A stretch of 49,413 bases of DNA, from assembly GCA_903907855.1 (NCBI GenBank), contig CAIVPT010000005.1, positions 1-49,413 of the forward strand. Direction: 5' to 3'. Below the pieces are notes generated by a model that saw only the letters and a program-made list of their open reading frames with translations, had not been told where the DNA came from and did no database searches. The stretch comes from an uncultured Synechococcaceae cyanobacterium. Lineage in GTDB: Bacteria > Cyanobacteriota > Cyanobacteriia > PCC-6307 > Cyanobiaceae. The position numbers and the translations under genes are program-made. Positions 31,647-42,197 of the stretch are shown one piece after another. Positions within the stretch are counted from its first letter, which is position 1. Each line of letters begins with the position of its first letter.

Positions 31647-33377
31647 ATGACCGATCCAACCGATCCAGTGGCGACCGCCCTGCGCGGCGCCGCCCTGCTC
31701 AACGATCCGGCGCTGAACAAGGGCACCGCCTTCAGCCGCGAGGAGCGCCGCTCCCTCGGGCTTGAGGCCCTGCTGCCCTGGCAGGTGGAGACGATCGAGC
31801 AGCAGGTGGAGCGCTGCTGGGGCGCCTTCGCCAGCCTCGGCAGCCCCCTGGAGCGCTACGCCTGGGTGCAGAGCCTGCGCGAGCGCAACCTCACCCTGTT
31901 TCACCGCTTCCTCGCCGACCACATCGAGGATGTGATGCCGATCGTTTATACCCCCACCGTGGGCGAGGCGATCCAGACGTTCAGCCTCACCTACCGCACC
32001 CCCAGCCACGGCCTTTACCTCACCGCCCCCCAGGCGGGCGACTTTGAGCGGCTGCTGCGCGATGCCCTCGCCGGCGGCCCCGCGCCGCAGATGCTGCTCG
32101 TCACCGACGCCCAGGGCATCCTCGGCATCGGCGACCAGGGGGTGGGCGGCATCCACATCTGCCTGGGCAAGCTCGCCGTTTACACCCTCTGCGCCGGCCT
32201 CGACCCCAGCCGCGGCCTGCCGGTGATGCTCGATGTGGGCACCGACCGCCCCGAACTGCTCGCCGACCCCCGCTACCCGGGCCTGCGGGAACCCCGCCTG
32301 CAGGGCGACGCCTACGACGCGGTGATCGATCGCTTCGTGGCCGCCGTGGGCAGCGTCTGCCCCGACGCCCTCCTGCACTGGGAGGACTTCGGCGCCCCCA
32401 ACGCCCGCCGGGTGCTCGATCGCCACCGGTCGCTCGTGCCCAGCTTCAACGACGACATCCAGGGCACCAGCGGCGTGGCCTGCGCCGCGATCCTGGCCGG
32501 GCTGCGGGGCCTCCATCGCTCGCTCGCCGACGAGCGGATCGTGATCTTCGGGGCGGGCAGCGCCGGTTGCGGCATCGCCGAGCGGTTGCTGCGTTTGCTC
32601 ATCCGTCAGGGGCTAGAAGCCTCAGAAGCGGCCGGGCGCCTCTGGCTGATCGACCGCGACGGGCTGCTGCATGAGGGCCTGGGGCAGGGAGCGACGGCAG
32701 CGGGCGGCGCCGCGGCCAACCATCCGGCCCTGGCCATCTACGGCAAGAACCCCGAAGAGCTGGCGGCCGTGGGCCTGCCCGCCGACGGCCCCATCGGCCT
32801 GCAGGCGGTGGTGGAGGCGGTGCGCCCCGGGGTGCTGATCGGCACCTCCACCGTGGCCGGCGCCTTCAACGCCTCGGTGGTGCAATCCCTGCTGGCCGGC
32901 TGCGAGCGCCCGATCGTGCTGCCCCTCTCCAACCCCACCCGCCTGGCGGAGGCCACCCCCGAGCAGCTCCTCTCCTGGAGCGATGGCCGCATCCTGGTGG
33001 CCACCGGCAGCCCCTTCCCACCGGTAGCCCTGCCGAACGGCACGCGCGTGATCGGGCAGTGCAACAACTGCTTCGTCTTCCCGGGCCTCGGCTACGCGGC
33101 GATGGCGGTGGGGGCGCGGGAGGTGAGCGAGGCGATGATCGACGCCAGCGTCGAGGCCCTGGCGGCCGTGATCCCGGCGGCACGCGATCCGGAGGCGGCG
33201 CTGATGCCGCCCCTCGCCGCCGTGCAGGCGGTGTCGCAGGCGGTGGCGGAAGCCGTGGCCCGGGCGGCGGTGGCGGAAGGGCTGGCCCGCCACGCCAGCA
33301 GCGAGGCCGAAGCCCTCGCCCAGCTGGAGGCCTGCCGCTGGCGGCCCGCCTACCGCCCCGTGGTGGCCGCCCCCTGA
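31647..33377 (+). CDS. NAD(P)-dependent malic enzyme
   Basis: A 576-residue malic enzyme of the large (MaeA/eukaryotic) type, converting malate to pyruvate and CO2. Seen: VYTPTVGEAIQ with the catalytic Tyr101, GIGDQGVGGIHICLGKL with the catalytic Lys175, the metal site LHWEDFGAPNARRVL and FNDDIQGTSG, and the dinucleotide fold IFGAGSAGCGIAERLL near residue 300. LPLSNPT and IGQCNNCFVFPGLGYA complete the family. Length is normal. It is transcribed in the same direction as the pyrF-pyrE fusion 106 bases downstream but probably from its own promoter. Cofactor preference is not readable. Confidence 0.93.
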   Translation: MTDPTDPVATALRGAALLNDPALNKGTAFSREERRSLGLEALLPWQVETIEQQVERCWGAFASLGSPLERYAWVQSLRERNLTLFHRFLADHIEDVMPIVYTPTVGEAIQTFSLTYRTPSHGLYLTAPQAGDFERLLRDALAGGPAPQMLLVTDAQGILGIGDQGVGGIHICLGKLAVYTLCAGLDPSRGLPVMLDVGTDRPELLADPRYPGLREPRLQGDAYDAVIDRFVAAVGSVCPDALLHWEDFGAPNARRVLDRHRSLVPSFNDDIQGTSGVACAAILAGLRGLHRSLADERIVIFGAGSAGCGIAERLLRLLIRQGLEASEAAGRLWLIDRDGLLHEGLGQGATAAGGAAANHPALAIYGKNPEELAAVGLPADGPIGLQAVVEAVRPGVLIGTSTVAGAFNASVVQSLLAGCERPIVLPLSNPTRLAEATPEQLLSWSDGRILVATGSPFPPVALPNGTRVIGQCNNCFVFPGLGYAAMAVGAREVSEAMIDASVEALAAVIPAARDPEAALMPPLAAVQAVSQAVAEAVARAAVAEGLARHASSEAEALAQLEACRWRPAYRPVVAAP

Positions 33378-33483
33378 CCCGCCCCTTGAGCGCCCCCCCG
33401 CAGGGCGCACCAATAAGAGCTGTGTCACCGGCGCGCGCAGGGACACCGCGACGGCTTAGCACCTTCGGGTCTGTCTCCGTACC

Positions 33484-35022
33484 GTGGGCTTCTTCGTTCA
33501 GCTCACCGACGCCATCGCGGCGCGCCAGTCCCTCCTGGTGACAGGGCTGGACCCCAACCCGGAGATGCTGCAGAGCTGGGCCAACCGCCGCGGCATGGGC
33601 GGTCGCTCCTTCCTCTCCCAGGCCCGCCACTGGATCAAGGCGGTGATCGAGGCCACCGCCCCCCACGTCTGCGCCTACAAGCCCAGCCTCGGCTTTTACC
33701 AGGCCCTCGGCTCCACCGGCCTGGAGCTGTTGCGGGAGGTGCGCGAGCTGGTGCCACTCGAGATCCCCCTGATCATCGACGCCAAGCACGGCGACCTCAA
33801 CAGCTCCTCCGCCCTCGCCCACTACGTCTTCCGCGACCTCGGCGCCGACGCCGTCACCCTCTCGCCCCTGCCCGGCCAGGACATCGCCGCCCCCTTCCTC
33901 CTCTACCCCGAGAAGGCGGTGGTGGTCACCTGCCACAGCTCCAACCCCGCCGCCCGCCTGATCCAGCACCACCCGAACGAGGAGGATCCGCTCTACCTGC
34001 GCATCGTGCGCGAATGCCAGCTCTGGGCCACCCCCGAGCAGCTGCTGCTCGAGGTGGGCACCAGCGACCCGGCGATCCTGGCGCGGGTGCGCCAGCAGGC
34101 CCCGGAGCGCTTTCTCATCCTCCGCAGCCTCTGGGCCGAGGAAGACCGGCTCGATGCGCTGCTGGAAGCCGGCCTCAGCCAGGCCGCCGACGGCCTGCTC
34201 CTGCCCCTCCCCCAGAACCTGCTGGTGGAAGACGACATGGCCGAGCGGGCCGAGGGCATCAAGCACCGGATCGAAGAGCGCCGCCTCCGCTGGCTGGAGA
34301 ACCACCCCCGCGCCGAAGGGGACACCTGCAGCGTCTGGTTGCCCGGCAGCGCGCCGGGCGATCCGGCCGGTGCCGCATCCGATCCGCTGGCCAGCCTGAT
34401 CCTCGATCTCTATGACATCGGCTGCCTGCTGTTCGGCGAGTACGTGCAGGCCTCGGGCGCCGTTTTCAATTACTACATCGACCTACGCCAGATCATCTCC
34501 GATCCCAACCTCTTCCACCGCGTTCTCCACGCCTACGCCGGGCAGCTCGAGCACCTCGCCTTCGATCGCATCGCCGGCATCCCCTACGGCTCCCTGCCCA
34601 CCGCCACCGGCCTTTCGCTGCTGCTGCACAAGCCGCTCATCTACCCCCGCAAGGAGGTGAAGGCCCACGGGGCCCGCCGCCTGATCGAAGGCGATTTCGA
34701 GGAGGGCGATCTGGTGGTGGTGATCGACGACATCCTGATCACCGGTGGCAGCGTTCTGGAGGGCATCGCCAAGCTGGAAAGCTCTGGCCTTTGCGTCGAG
34801 GATGTAGTGGTCTTCATCGACCACGGCGGTGAAAACGATCGGCGCGCCTGCGAACGGCTGGCGGAGGCCGGTTACCGGGTGCACGCCGTGCTCGACATTC
34901 CCCGCATCACCCGCGTGCTGCACCACGCCGGCCGCCTCAGCGATGGCCAGGCAGCCCTGCTCGACAAAGGCATCGACCACAGCGTCGACCAGGGCGGCCA
35001 ACCGGTGCTGGCGAGCCCGTAG
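33484..35022 (+). CDS. Bifunctional OMP decarboxylase / orotate phosphoribosyltransferase (PyrF-PyrE fusion)
   Basis: A 512-residue fusion that would carry out the last two steps of UMP synthesis. The N-terminal half is a type 2 OMP decarboxylase with the catalytic D-x-K-x-x-D (Asp99, Lys101, Asp104 in IIDAKHGDLNS). The C-terminal half is the phosphoribosyltransferase, with the PRPP loop VVVIDDILITGGSVLEG (Asp415-Asp416). The order is opposite to that of animal and plant UMP synthase and matches a fusion known in cyanobacteria. Start is GTG 33484. The linker is around residues 270-300. Whether separate pyrE and pyrF genes also exist cannot be seen. Confidence 0.92.
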   Translation: MGFFVQLTDAIAARQSLLVTGLDPNPEMLQSWANRRGMGGRSFLSQARHWIKAVIEATAPHVCAYKPSLGFYQALGSTGLELLREVRELVPLEIPLIIDAKHGDLNSSSALAHYVFRDLGADAVTLSPLPGQDIAAPFLLYPEKAVVVTCHSSNPAARLIQHHPNEEDPLYLRIVRECQLWATPEQLLLEVGTSDPAILARVRQQAPERFLILRSLWAEEDRLDALLEAGLSQAADGLLLPLPQNLLVEDDMAERAEGIKHRIEERRLRWLENHPRAEGDTCSVWLPGSAPGDPAGAASDPLASLILDLYDIGCLLFGEYVQASGAVFNYYIDLRQIISDPNLFHRVLHAYAGQLEHLAFDRIAGIPYGSLPTATGLSLLLHKPLIYPRKEVKAHGARRLIEGDFEEGDLVVVIDDILITGGSVLEGIAKLESSGLCVEDVVVFIDHGGENDRRACERLAEAGYRVHAVLDIPRITRVLHHAGRLSDGQAALLDKGIDHSVDQGGQPVLASP

Positions 35023-35064
35023 GCTGATCTGGCGTCCTCGCAACCCCCGGGCGCCCCCCCTGCC

Positions 35065-35286
35065 ATGGCTTCTGGCTCCACTTCGGCCCCCACCATCGGG
35101 GAACTCGAGGCGAACTATCCGCTCTATTGCAAAGCGATGCGTCGCCTGCTGAAGGAGGGCCGCAGCCTGGAGGCCATCCGCCGCACCGTGGCCTGGAGCC
35201 GTCTTGAGCGTCTCCACCTCTGCTTACCCGGCCGCTATAAATCGCCTGATTATCTAGCCGTGGTGCTGCGCCGCGATTCGGTGTAA
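35065..35286 (+). CDS. Small conserved picocyanobacterial protein
   Basis: A 73-residue soluble basic protein. The block PTIGELEANYPLYCKAMRRL, then EAIRRTVAWSRLERLH and LPGRYKSPDYL, resembles short hypothetical proteins I recall from marine Synechococcus genomes. Predicted as two or three helices; no enzyme motif. It follows the fusion gene by 42 bases and may share its transcript. Function unknown. Confidence 0.75.
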   Translation: MASGSTSAPTIGELEANYPLYCKAMRRLLKEGRSLEAIRRTVAWSRLERLHLCLPGRYKSPDYLAVVLRRDSV

Positions 35287-35419
35287 TCGCCACGTCGCCA
35301 CCCATCCTTCGGGCCCGTCGGTAACGCAGCGGCGACAACACGGTGATTCGCCCATTCATCGGCCATGCAACGGCAGCACCACGGCACAACCACGGCGGTG
35401 AGATCACAGTGAGGTTGCG

Positions 35420-38400
35420 GTGAGATCCATCTCCGATCCCTTCCTGCGCCGGCCCGTGCTGACGCTGGTGATCTCGCTGCTGATCCTGCTCGGCGGCCTG
35501 ATCAGCCTACCGGCCCTGCAGGTGGAAAATCTGCCCCCGATCGCCCCCGGCCGCGTCACGGTGCGCGCCTCCTACCCCGGCGCCGGCCCCGAGGTGGTGG
35601 AACAGGGGGTCACCGCCCTGCTCGAAAAGCAGCTCAACGGCCTCGAGCGCCTCGACACGATCCGCTCCACCAGTTCCGCCAACGGCAGCACCATCACCCT
35701 CGGCTTCAGCGGCGGCAACCCCGAGCTCAACCAGATCAACACCCAGAACGAAGCGGCGGTGGTGAACCGCCAGCTGCCGGCCCCGGTGGCGCGGCTGGGG
35801 GTGCAGGTGCGGCGCAGCTCCGACGACCTGCTGCTCGTGCTCAGCTTCAGCGCCGAGCGCGGCCTCTACGCCGACACCTTCCTCACCGGCTGGGTGGATT
35901 CGGTGGTGAAGGACCGCCTGCGCCGCGTTGACGGCGTAGGGGATGTGAGCCTTTTCGGCGGCAGCAGCCTCGCCTTCCGCCTTTGGCTGGATCCGGTGAA
36001 ACTGGAGCAGCGCAACCTCACCCTCGTGGAGGTGCGCCAGGCCCTGCAGCAGCAGAACGTGCTGGCGGCCCTGGGCCAGGCCGGCGAAGCCCCCGCCCCG
36101 CCCGAGCAACGCACCACCCTGCCGTTGCGGATGGAGGGGCGGCTGCGCAGCCCGGAGGAGCTCGGCCAGCTGGTGGTGGGCCGCAGCGCCAACGGTGGCG
36201 TCACCCTGGTGCGCGATGTGGGGCGCGTCAGCCTCGGCAGCGAGACCTACGACACCATCGCCACCAACCTCGCCGGCGATTCCGCCGTGGCGATGGGCGT
36301 GTACCAGCGCGATGGCAGCAATGCCCTGGAGGTGCGCCGCGGGCTGGAGGAGGCGCTGGCGGAGCTGGCGCCCCGCTTCCCGCCCGGGGTGGCGATGGAG
36401 GTGATCGTCGACGAGGCGGTCACGGTGCGGGCCAGCATCGACCGGGCGGTGGAGGCGCTGCGCGATGCGGTGTTGCTCGTCTTCCTCGTGCTGCTCTTCG
36501 GGCTGGGCAACAGCCGCCTGGCCCTGATCACGGCGGCGGCGGTGCCGGTGTCGCTGATCGGTTCGCTCTCGGTGCTGCGGCTCAGCGGCGGCTCGATCAA
36601 CACCCTCACCCTCTTCGGCATGGTGCTGGCCGCCGGCCTGCTGGTAGACGACGCAATCGTGGTCAGCGAGGACATCGGCCGGCGGCTGGAGGCGGGCACA
36701 CCGGCGGTGCAGGCGGCCCGCGAGGCGATGGCGGAACTCGGCGGGGCGGTGATCGCCACCTCCCTGGTGCTGGTGGTGGTGTTCGTGCCGGTGCTGGGGC
36801 TGGAGGGCAGCGTGGGCCGGCTCTACGCCCCGATCGCCGTGGCGATCAGCGCGGCCATCGTGTTCTCCACCATCAACGCCATCAGCTTCACGCCGGTGGC
36901 CGCCAGCCGCCTGCTCCACGCCGACCAGCGCGAACCGGCCTGGCTGAAGCGGGCCATCGATCCGCCGCGCCGCTGGCTCGAGGCCCTCGAAGCCCCCTAC
37001 GCCCGCCTGCTGGAGCGGGTGCTGCGCCACCGTCGCCTGGTGATGGCCACCCTGCTGGTGGGCCTGCTGCTCACCGCCGCGGCCCTGCGGGCCCGCCCCA
37101 CCACCTTCATCCCCCAGGAGGACAACGGCCAGCTGCGGGGGGTGGTGATCCTGCCGGAGGGCACCGCCCTGGCCCGCACCCAGGAGGTGCTGGAGCGCGT
37201 GCGGCGGGTGGCCCGCCAGGAGTCGCTGATCGCCAGCGCCAACTTCTACGCCGGCCGCTCCTTCGGCGACAGCAGCCCCAACAAGGGGCAGTTCTTCCTG
37301 CGCCTCAAACCGGTGGAGGAGCGCTCCGGCGCCGGCCGCAGCAGCGCCGCGGTGGCCGAGCGGCTCAACAGCCGCCTGCGCCGCGCCATCCCCGACGCCG
37401 CCGTGCAGCTCAGCGAGGCCCCCAGCGTGCGCGGCTTCAGCGGCGAAGGCGGCCTGGAGCTGGAACTGCTCGATGTCAGCTCCGGCCAGCTCAGCCTGAC
37501 GGCCTTCGAGCAGGAGGCCCGCGACTTCATCGCCGCCGCCCAGACCCTCAGCAGTGGCGGCAGCCCCGCCTTCGAGCGCGTTTCCACCCGCTTCAGCAGC
37601 GGCGCCCCCCGGCTGGAGCTGGTCCCCGACCGCCTGCGACTGGCCTCCCTCGGCGTCGACCTCTCCAGCGTGGTCGACACGTTGGGGGCCAGCTTCGGCA
37701 GCGATTACGTAAACGACAGCTTCGCCGACGACCAGGTGCGGCGGGTGATCGTGCAGCTGGAGGGCACCTCCCGCCGCAATGCCGACGACGTTCTGGCCCT
37801 GACGGTGCGCAACCGCGACGGGCGCCTGATCCCCCTGGCCCAGCTGCTGCGCCTGGAGCCCGGCGCCGGACCCACCTCGATCAACCACACCCGCCTGGTG
37901 CGCTCGATCAGCATCCGGGCCCTGCCCCGGGCGGGCGTCAGCAGCGGCCAGGCGATGGCCCTGCTGCAGACCCTGCACCAGGAGCGGGGCCGCGATGCGA
38001 TCGAGCTGGAATGGGCCGGCCTGGCCCGCGAGGAGGCCAGCGCCAGCGGCAGCACCACCCGGGTCTTCGCCCTGGCCCTGCTGGTGATGGCCCTGGTGCT
38101 CGCCGCCCTCTACGAAAACTTCCTCGATCCCCTGATCATCCTGGTAACGGTGCCCCTGGCGATGCTCGGCGCCGTGCTGGGGCTGGCCCTGCGCAATCTG
38201 CCGCTGGATGTCTACGGCCAGATGGGCCTGCTGGTGCTGGCCAGCCTGGCGGCGAAGAACGGCATCCTGATCGTGGAATTCGCCAACCAGCGCCTGGCGG
38301 CCGGCATTCCCCTCGATACGGCGATCCACGGGGCGGCGGTGGCCCGCCTGCGGCCGATCCTGCTCACCGTGGTCTCCTCCCTCGCCGGCTGCGTGCCGCT

Positions 38401-38569
38401 GCTCTTCCCCACCGGCTCCGGCGCCGCCAGCCGGCTCAGCATCGGCACGGTGGTGTTCAGCGGCCAGCTGGTGGCCACCCTGCTCAGCCTGCTGGTGGTG
38501 CCCTCGGTGTATCGGGTGGTCAAGGGCTGGGAGCTGGGCCGGCTGGCGCCCCGATCCCCGGATCGCTGA
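35420..38569 (+). CDS. RND-family efflux pump inner-membrane protein (HAE1/AcrB-like)
   Basis: A 1049-residue RND transporter with two six-helix halves and two large periplasmic loops. The proton-relay residues of AcrB are conserved: Asp410-Asp411 in [13 protein letters not shown] and Lys946 in [13 protein letters not shown]. It begins [20 protein letters not shown] after a GTG start at 35420. It should export drugs, solvents or lipophilic compounds, taking them from the periplasm or membrane. Neither a membrane-fusion adaptor nor a TolC-like channel gene lies beside it in this window, so partners must be encoded elsewhere. Confidence 0.93.
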   Translation: MRSISDPFLRRPVLTLVISLLILLGGLISLPALQVENLPPIAPGRVTVRASYPGAGPEVVEQGVTALLEKQLNGLERLDTIRSTSSANGSTITLGFSGGNPELNQINTQNEAAVVNRQLPAPVARLGVQVRRSSDDLLLVLSFSAERGLYADTFLTGWVDSVVKDRLRRVDGVGDVSLFGGSSLAFRLWLDPVKLEQRNLTLVEVRQALQQQNVLAALGQAGEAPAPPEQRTTLPLRMEGRLRSPEELGQLVVGRSANGGVTLVRDVGRVSLGSETYDTIATNLAGDSAVAMGVYQRDGSNALEVRRGLEEALAELAPRFPPGVAMEVIVDEAVTVRASIDRAVEALRDAVLLVFLVLLFGLGNSRLALITAAAVPVSLIGSLSVLRLSGGSINTLTLFGMVLAAGLLVDDAIVVSEDIGRRLEAGTPAVQAAREAMAELGGAVIATSLVLVVVFVPVLGLEGSVGRLYAPIAVAISAAIVFSTINAISFTPVAASRLLHADQREPAWLKRAIDPPRRWLEALEAPYARLLERVLRHRRLVMATLLVGLLLTAAALRARPTTFIPQEDNGQLRGVVILPEGTALARTQEVLERVRRVARQESLIASANFYAGRSFGDSSPNKGQFFLRLKPVEERSGAGRSSAAVAERLNSRLRRAIPDAAVQLSEAPSVRGFSGEGGLELELLDVSSGQLSLTAFEQEARDFIAAAQTLSSGGSPAFERVSTRFSSGAPRLELVPDRLRLASLGVDLSSVVDTLGASFGSDYVNDSFADDQVRRVIVQLEGTSRRNADDVLALTVRNRDGRLIPLAQLLRLEPGAGPTSINHTRLVRSISIRALPRAGVSSGQAMALLQTLHQERGRDAIELEWAGLAREEASASGSTTRVFALALLVMALVLAALYENFLDPLIILVTVPLAMLGAVLGLALRNLPLDVYGQMGLLVLASLAAKNGILIVEFANQRLAAGIPLDTAIHGAAVARLRPILLTVVSSLAGCVPLLFPTGSGAASRLSIGTVVFSGQLVATLLSLLVVPSVYRVVKGWELGRLAPRSPDR

Positions 38570-38747
38570 CCGGCGGGGCGCCACCGGTGGGCTCCAGCTG
38601 GGGTCGCTCCTGCGAGAGCCGCAGCAACAGCATCAGGAACGGCGAAAAGACAAAGGTGAACACCACCGCCGCCAGCAGCAGCTTCACCCCCGCGGGCCAG
38701 CTGCGGGGACCGCTCGGCCCGGGTGGGGGTGGGGGGGAATCTGCCAT
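38520..38747 (-). CDS. Small single-helix membrane protein (uncertain)
   Basis: A 75-residue frame: a Pro-rich N-terminus, one clear transmembrane helix ([20 protein letters not shown]) near residues 20-40 and a Pro/Gly/Ala-rich tail. It overlaps the end of the RND gene on the opposite strand by 50 bases, which weakens the case. The helix has a natural composition, and similar tiny proteins are common in cyanobacteria. It lies just downstream of the TraB/GumN gene on the same strand. Confidence 0.45.
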   Translation of the reverse strand: MADSPPPPPGPSGPRSWPAGVKLLLAAVVFTFVFSPFLMLLLRLSQERPQLEPTGGAPPVSDPGIGAPAGPAPSP

Positions 38748-38813
38748 CGCCGCGGAGCCCCGCCCTGCGCACTGGCCCCATGATGGGGGCAAACGCCCCC
38801 TGCGGTGCGGTGC

Positions 38814-39719
38814 TCAGGGGCTCGCCTCGACGCGCTCCACCACCAGCCCCCGCTGCCGCAGCAGCGCCACCAACCCGTCCTCCCCCAGCAGGTGCAGGGC
38901 CCCCACCACCACCATCGTGTCGTCGGGTCGCCGGAGGCGGGCCTCAATCCCCTGGAGCCAGGCCTGGTTCCGTTGGCTGAGTAAGCGGCTGCGGGCCTGG
39001 GAGCCCTCGGGCAGGGAACGGCGGAGCAACTCGAGCAACGCCGCCTCATCACCCCGCCGCCAGGCCGTCTCCAGCGCCGCAATCGACCCACCGAGCGGTG
39101 CCGACTCGGCCAGGCCCTGGTCGAGCATCGCCACCTGCTCCGGCTCCGGGAGGCCATCGAAGAGATCAAGCTGCTGGGCCAGGGTCTGGAGGGGATCGAT
39201 CAACTTGCCGTCGGCGCTGGCCCGGCGCAGCAGCTGCCCCTCCACGCCGCTCTCGGCCTCGAACCCTCCCTGTTGCATGGCCATCGAGGTGAGGATCATG
39301 CTCGCCATCCAGGGTTCGAAGCGATCCAACCCCTCCTCCGGCAGACCCATCGGCCGAAGGGCTGCCACCAGCCGCGTCCACCGCTCCGGGCCCAGCACGG
39401 TGCGCAGCGACCGATCCGGCGGCAGCAGCGCCCGCACCATCACCTCGCCGATGAACGCCCCCAGCCCCTCCGGCGTCTCCAACGTCGTCAGGTCGACCTC
39501 CATCATCAGGCCCTCCGCCTCGTCGTAGGCGCGCAAGTACGAGGGGGGCAGGGTGGCACCGGCGGGGAGAACATGGATCGAACCGGCCAGGTAAACGGTG
39601 CCGGCGCCCTGGCGCATCCGCCACAGAAGGCCCTGCTCCGCCGCCAGCGCCCGCAGGGGAGCGAGGGGCAGCAGGAGCCAGAGGGCAGCGATCGGGACCA
39701 GCAGGCGGGCGCGGACCAT
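38814..39719 (-). CDS. TraB/GumN family protein
   Basis: A 301-residue exported protein: signal peptide (LLVPIAALWLLLPLAPLRALA) then the TraB/GumN (TIKI-like) fold with its two conserved G-x-x-H motifs, LAGSIHVLP near the start and VVGALHLLGEDGL near the end, plus RNQAWLQGIE. Relatives include metal-dependent proteases that cleave Wnt in animals; bacterial members are mostly uncharacterised. It starts four bases after the stop of the small secreted protein gene upstream, so the two form an operon. Confidence 0.88.
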   Translation of the reverse strand: MVRARLLVPIAALWLLLPLAPLRALAAEQGLLWRMRQGAGTVYLAGSIHVLPAGATLPPSYLRAYDEAEGLMMEVDLTTLETPEGLGAFIGEVMVRALLPPDRSLRTVLGPERWTRLVAALRPMGLPEEGLDRFEPWMASMILTSMAMQQGGFEAESGVEGQLLRRASADGKLIDPLQTLAQQLDLFDGLPEPEQVAMLDQGLAESAPLGGSIAALETAWRRGDEAALLELLRRSLPEGSQARSRLLSQRNQAWLQGIEARLRRPDDTMVVVGALHLLGEDGLVALLRQRGLVVERVEASP

Positions 39720-39723
39720 CAGG

Positions 39724-40245
39724 TCAACGGCAGCCCTGCACGGAGATGCGATAGCTGAAGCCCAGCGCCCCGGGCTGGTCGGTGGCGCCGATGCGGAAAT
39801 TCATCTGGCTCGGCTGCTTGCCCGGCACCGCCGGAAAGGGGCCGAACTCGCGCCCCCGACCCACCGGCGGGCTGAGGGTCTGCTGGAACAGCTGGAGGCT
39901 GGAGCCATCGGTGAACTTCATCGTGCCGCTCACCGGATAGCGGGCGCGGGGGTCGGTGGAGGTGGCCGTGAAGAAGAAGCGATAGCTGCGGTAGGGCTCG
40001 TCCACCACGAAATCGGTGTTCCAGTTGGGGCGGCCCAGCAGCATGCCGGCGGGCAGCAGCTTGGCGGGGCCCACCTTCTTGCTGACGATCGGCGTGATGC
40101 CGTTGCCGCCGATCGGCTCGAGGAAGCGGCAGTCGGCCGCAGCGGCGGCAGGGAACGGGAGGGCCACCACCAGCGGCCCGGCCATCAGGAGGGCGAAGCG
40201 GCTGGGGGCCGGGGAACGGCGGGCGGGGCGCGACACAACGGCCAT
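39724..40245 (-). CDS. Secreted hypothetical protein
   Basis: About 173 residues from ATG 40245 (an alternative ATG at 40278 adds 11). Signal peptide with an Arg-rich start and hydrophobic [20 protein letters not shown]; the mature part starts with DCRFLEP and ends with a Cys (SVQGC), perhaps a disulfide. The body has alternating strands ([35 protein letters not shown]) and no known motif. It precedes traB/gumN by four bases. Probably a small periplasmic beta protein; function unknown. Confidence 0.7.
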   Translation of the reverse strand: MAVVSRPARRSPAPSRFALLMAGPLVVALPFPAAAAADCRFLEPIGGNGITPIVSKKVGPAKLLPAGMLLGRPNWNTDFVVDEPYRSYRFFFTATSTDPRARYPVSGTMKFTDGSSLQLFQQTLSPPVGRGREFGPFPAVPGKQPSQMNFRIGATDQPGALGFSYRISVQGCR

Positions 40246-40301
40246 GGGCGACCCGAGCAGCGGAGACCTCGCCATCATCGCGGCAATCGCCCTGGGGCGA
40301 C

Positions 40302-41381
40302 GTGATCACAAAACCAAAAGAGTTTCTGCGTTTCTGTTCGCGGCGCCGGAAAGACACAGCCCCTCTCCATAACGTATGCAGCGCGGGGGGGTCCGCAGCA
40401 CCGTTCTTGAGTCAGTCCGTCTCTCCATCCCTGCCCGCCGCACCAGCTGGCGAGATCATTCCCGTCCCGAGCCCGGTGCTCGAACGGCGAACGCCCCGCC
40501 CGCCGCAGCAGCCCCTGCGTCCGCCCACCGGCCCGGCCCGATCCGGTGGCGATCCGCTGTTGGTGCAGCGGCTGCTCAACGACCTGCAGGAGCTGGCCCG
40601 TCCCCGCCACGCCCGCTGGGATCCCGTGGGCCTGATGACCGTGCGCGCCACCCTCCTGAGCCGCTTCGCCGCCCTCGGCCCAGTGGAGGAACACCATTTC
40701 GGCAGCGGCGCCGATGCGGGCACCAACCTGATCCTGCGCCTGCCCGGCCGCAACCCCCACCTCGCCCCCCTGCTGGTGGCGGCCCACTACGACGGCCCCC
40801 TCCATTCGATCGGCGCCGACGACAACGCCTCCGGACTGGCCGCCCTGCTGGAGCTGGCCCGGCGCTGGGCCGCCCAGCCGCTGCGCCGGCCGGTGTGGAT
40901 CGTGGCCTTCGACCAGGAGGAGTGGGGCTGTCTGGGCAGCAAGGCGCTCGCCGCCGAGCTCAGCCTCCGTCGCCAACCCCTGGCGCTGATGGTGAGCCTG
41001 GAGATGCTCGCCTTCACCGGCACCGAACAGCGCTACCCCCTGCCCGCCCTGCGCTGGCTCTATGGCCGCCGCGCCGACTTCATCGCCGTGATCGGCAACC
41101 TGCAGGCCCTGCCCCAGCTGCCTGGCCTCACCCACCGGCTGGGCCGGCACGTGCGCACGAAGCTTCTGCCGGTGCCCCTGCGGGGCCGATTGCTGCCGGA
41201 TGTGCGCCGCAGCGACCACAGCCCGTTCTGGGATGCGGGCTACCGCGCCGTGATGGTCACCGACACCTCCTTCCTGCGCAATCCCCACTACCACCGCATG
41301 AGCGATCAGATCGCCACGCTCAACCTGGGCTTCTTTGCCCGCGTCACCGAGGGGCTGGCGGCGGCGCTCTCGAAGGTCTGA
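40302..41381 (+). CDS. M28 family zinc aminopeptidase
   Basis: Up to 359 residues. The catalytic core shows the M28 two-zinc set: AHYDG (His), GADDNASG (bridging Asp), DQEEWG (catalytic Glu and ligand Glu), [16 protein letters not shown], and the final His in NPHYHRMSD. These enzymes remove N-terminal residues from peptides; related folds include glutaminyl cyclases. The first 80 residues are Pro/Ala-rich and may not be coding; the start (GTG at 40302, or a later GTG or TTG) is unresolved. No clear signal peptide. A DUF218-like gene follows after six bases. Confidence 0.85.
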   Translation: MITKPKEFLRFCSRRRKDTAPLHNVCSAGGSAAPFLSQSVSPSLPAAPAGEIIPVPSPVLERRTPRPPQQPLRPPTGPARSGGDPLLVQRLLNDLQELARPRHARWDPVGLMTVRATLLSRFAALGPVEEHHFGSGADAGTNLILRLPGRNPHLAPLLVAAHYDGPLHSIGADDNASGLAALLELARRWAAQPLRRPVWIVAFDQEEWGCLGSKALAAELSLRRQPLALMVSLEMLAFTGTEQRYPLPALRWLYGRRADFIAVIGNLQALPQLPGLTHRLGRHVRTKLLPVPLRGRLLPDVRRSDHSPFWDAGYRAVMVTDTSFLRNPHYHRMSDQIATLNLGFFARVTEGLAAALSKV

Positions 41382-41387
41382 GGGAAG

Positions 41388-42197
41388 GTGAGCCGCGACC
41401 CTGGCACTCCCCCTCGTCAACGGCGGCGGCGCCCTCGGGTGCAGGCCTGGCGCTACGACAAGGGCTACGGCGAAGACCGCTACGCCCTGGGTGACGAGGA
41501 GCCCAGCCCGCGTCGGCGCAGGCGCCGCCGTCGCTGGTGGCGCGCCGGCCCCGTGGCCGAGCTGTTGGAGCTGCTGAGCCTGCTGCCGCGGCGCCATCCG
41601 GTTGCCACCGCGCTGCTGGCGGCAGCGGGGCTATGGCTGTTGTGGCCCACCGTGGTGGGATTGGGAAACGGCGCCGCCGCCCGCCGACCGGGGGCCCCCG
41701 AGGTGATCACGGTGTTCGTGGAGGATCCGCAACGCACGGTGTCGGCCCTGGAGCTGTGGCGCGCACGGCCCGGCTCGATCCTGGTGCTGCAGGGACGCCC
41801 CGACAGCCAGGCGATCAACCGTCGCCAGCTCGGCCAACGGGGCCTGCGCTCCGACGACACCGGCGGGGTAGTGATGCTGACGCGGGGCTGCGACACCCTC
41901 GGCCAGCTCACCACCCTGGCGGACTACCTCGCCAAGCTGCCGCAGCGGCCGGGCCGGCTCACGGTGGTCACCGGCCCGGCGCACCTGGATCGCTCCCTGG
42001 CCATCGCCCGCATCGTGATCGGCAGCGCCGGCTGGGAGGTGGAGGGCCTCAGTGCCATCACCGGCGACAACCGACCGGAGAGTGCCTGGCGCCTCTGGCG
42101 CGACCAGGCCCGGGCCCAGCTGTGGCGCCTCAGCGGCTGGGATGGCAGCGGCGACGGCACCGCCTGCCGCGCCCGCAAACTCACGGAGCGGGGCTGA
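41388..42197 (+). CDS. DUF218/YdcF-like membrane-anchored protein
   Basis: A 269-residue protein from GTG 41388, preceded by GAGGGAAG. Residues 1-50 are strongly basic (runs of Arg), then one membrane helix (VATALLAAAGLWLLWPTVVG). The C-terminal domain has strands and loops like DUF218: SILVLQGRPDSQ, RGCDTLGQLTTLADYLAK, RLTVVTGPAHLDRSLAIARI and the ending AWRLWRDQARAQLWRLSGW. DUF218 proteins (YdcF, SanA, ElyC) are linked to envelope maintenance. It overlaps the convergent small secreted-protein gene by 17 bases. Confidence 0.7.
   Translation: MSRDPGTPPRQRRRRPRVQAWRYDKGYGEDRYALGDEEPSPRRRRRRRRWWRAGPVAELLELLSLLPRRHPVATALLAAAGLWLLWPTVVGLGNGAAARRPGAPEVITVFVEDPQRTVSALELWRARPGSILVLQGRPDSQAINRRQLGQRGLRSDDTGGVVMLTRGCDTLGQLTTLADYLAKLPQRPGRLTVVTGPAHLDRSLAIARIVIGSAGWEVEGLSAITGDNRPESAWRLWRDQARAQLWRLSGWDGSGDGTACRARKLTERG

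Noticed and set aside
31477-31659. Minus-strand 60-codon frame between the vapC toxin and malic enzyme genes
   Set aside because: It overlaps the malic enzyme start, has no motif and no supporting start signal. High GC makes such open frames common here.
35507-38584. 1025-codon minus-strand frame opposite the RND gene
   Set aside because: Mirror of the RND coding sequence with Gly/Gln/His-rich content. The plus strand carries the conserved Asp-Asp and Lys relay.
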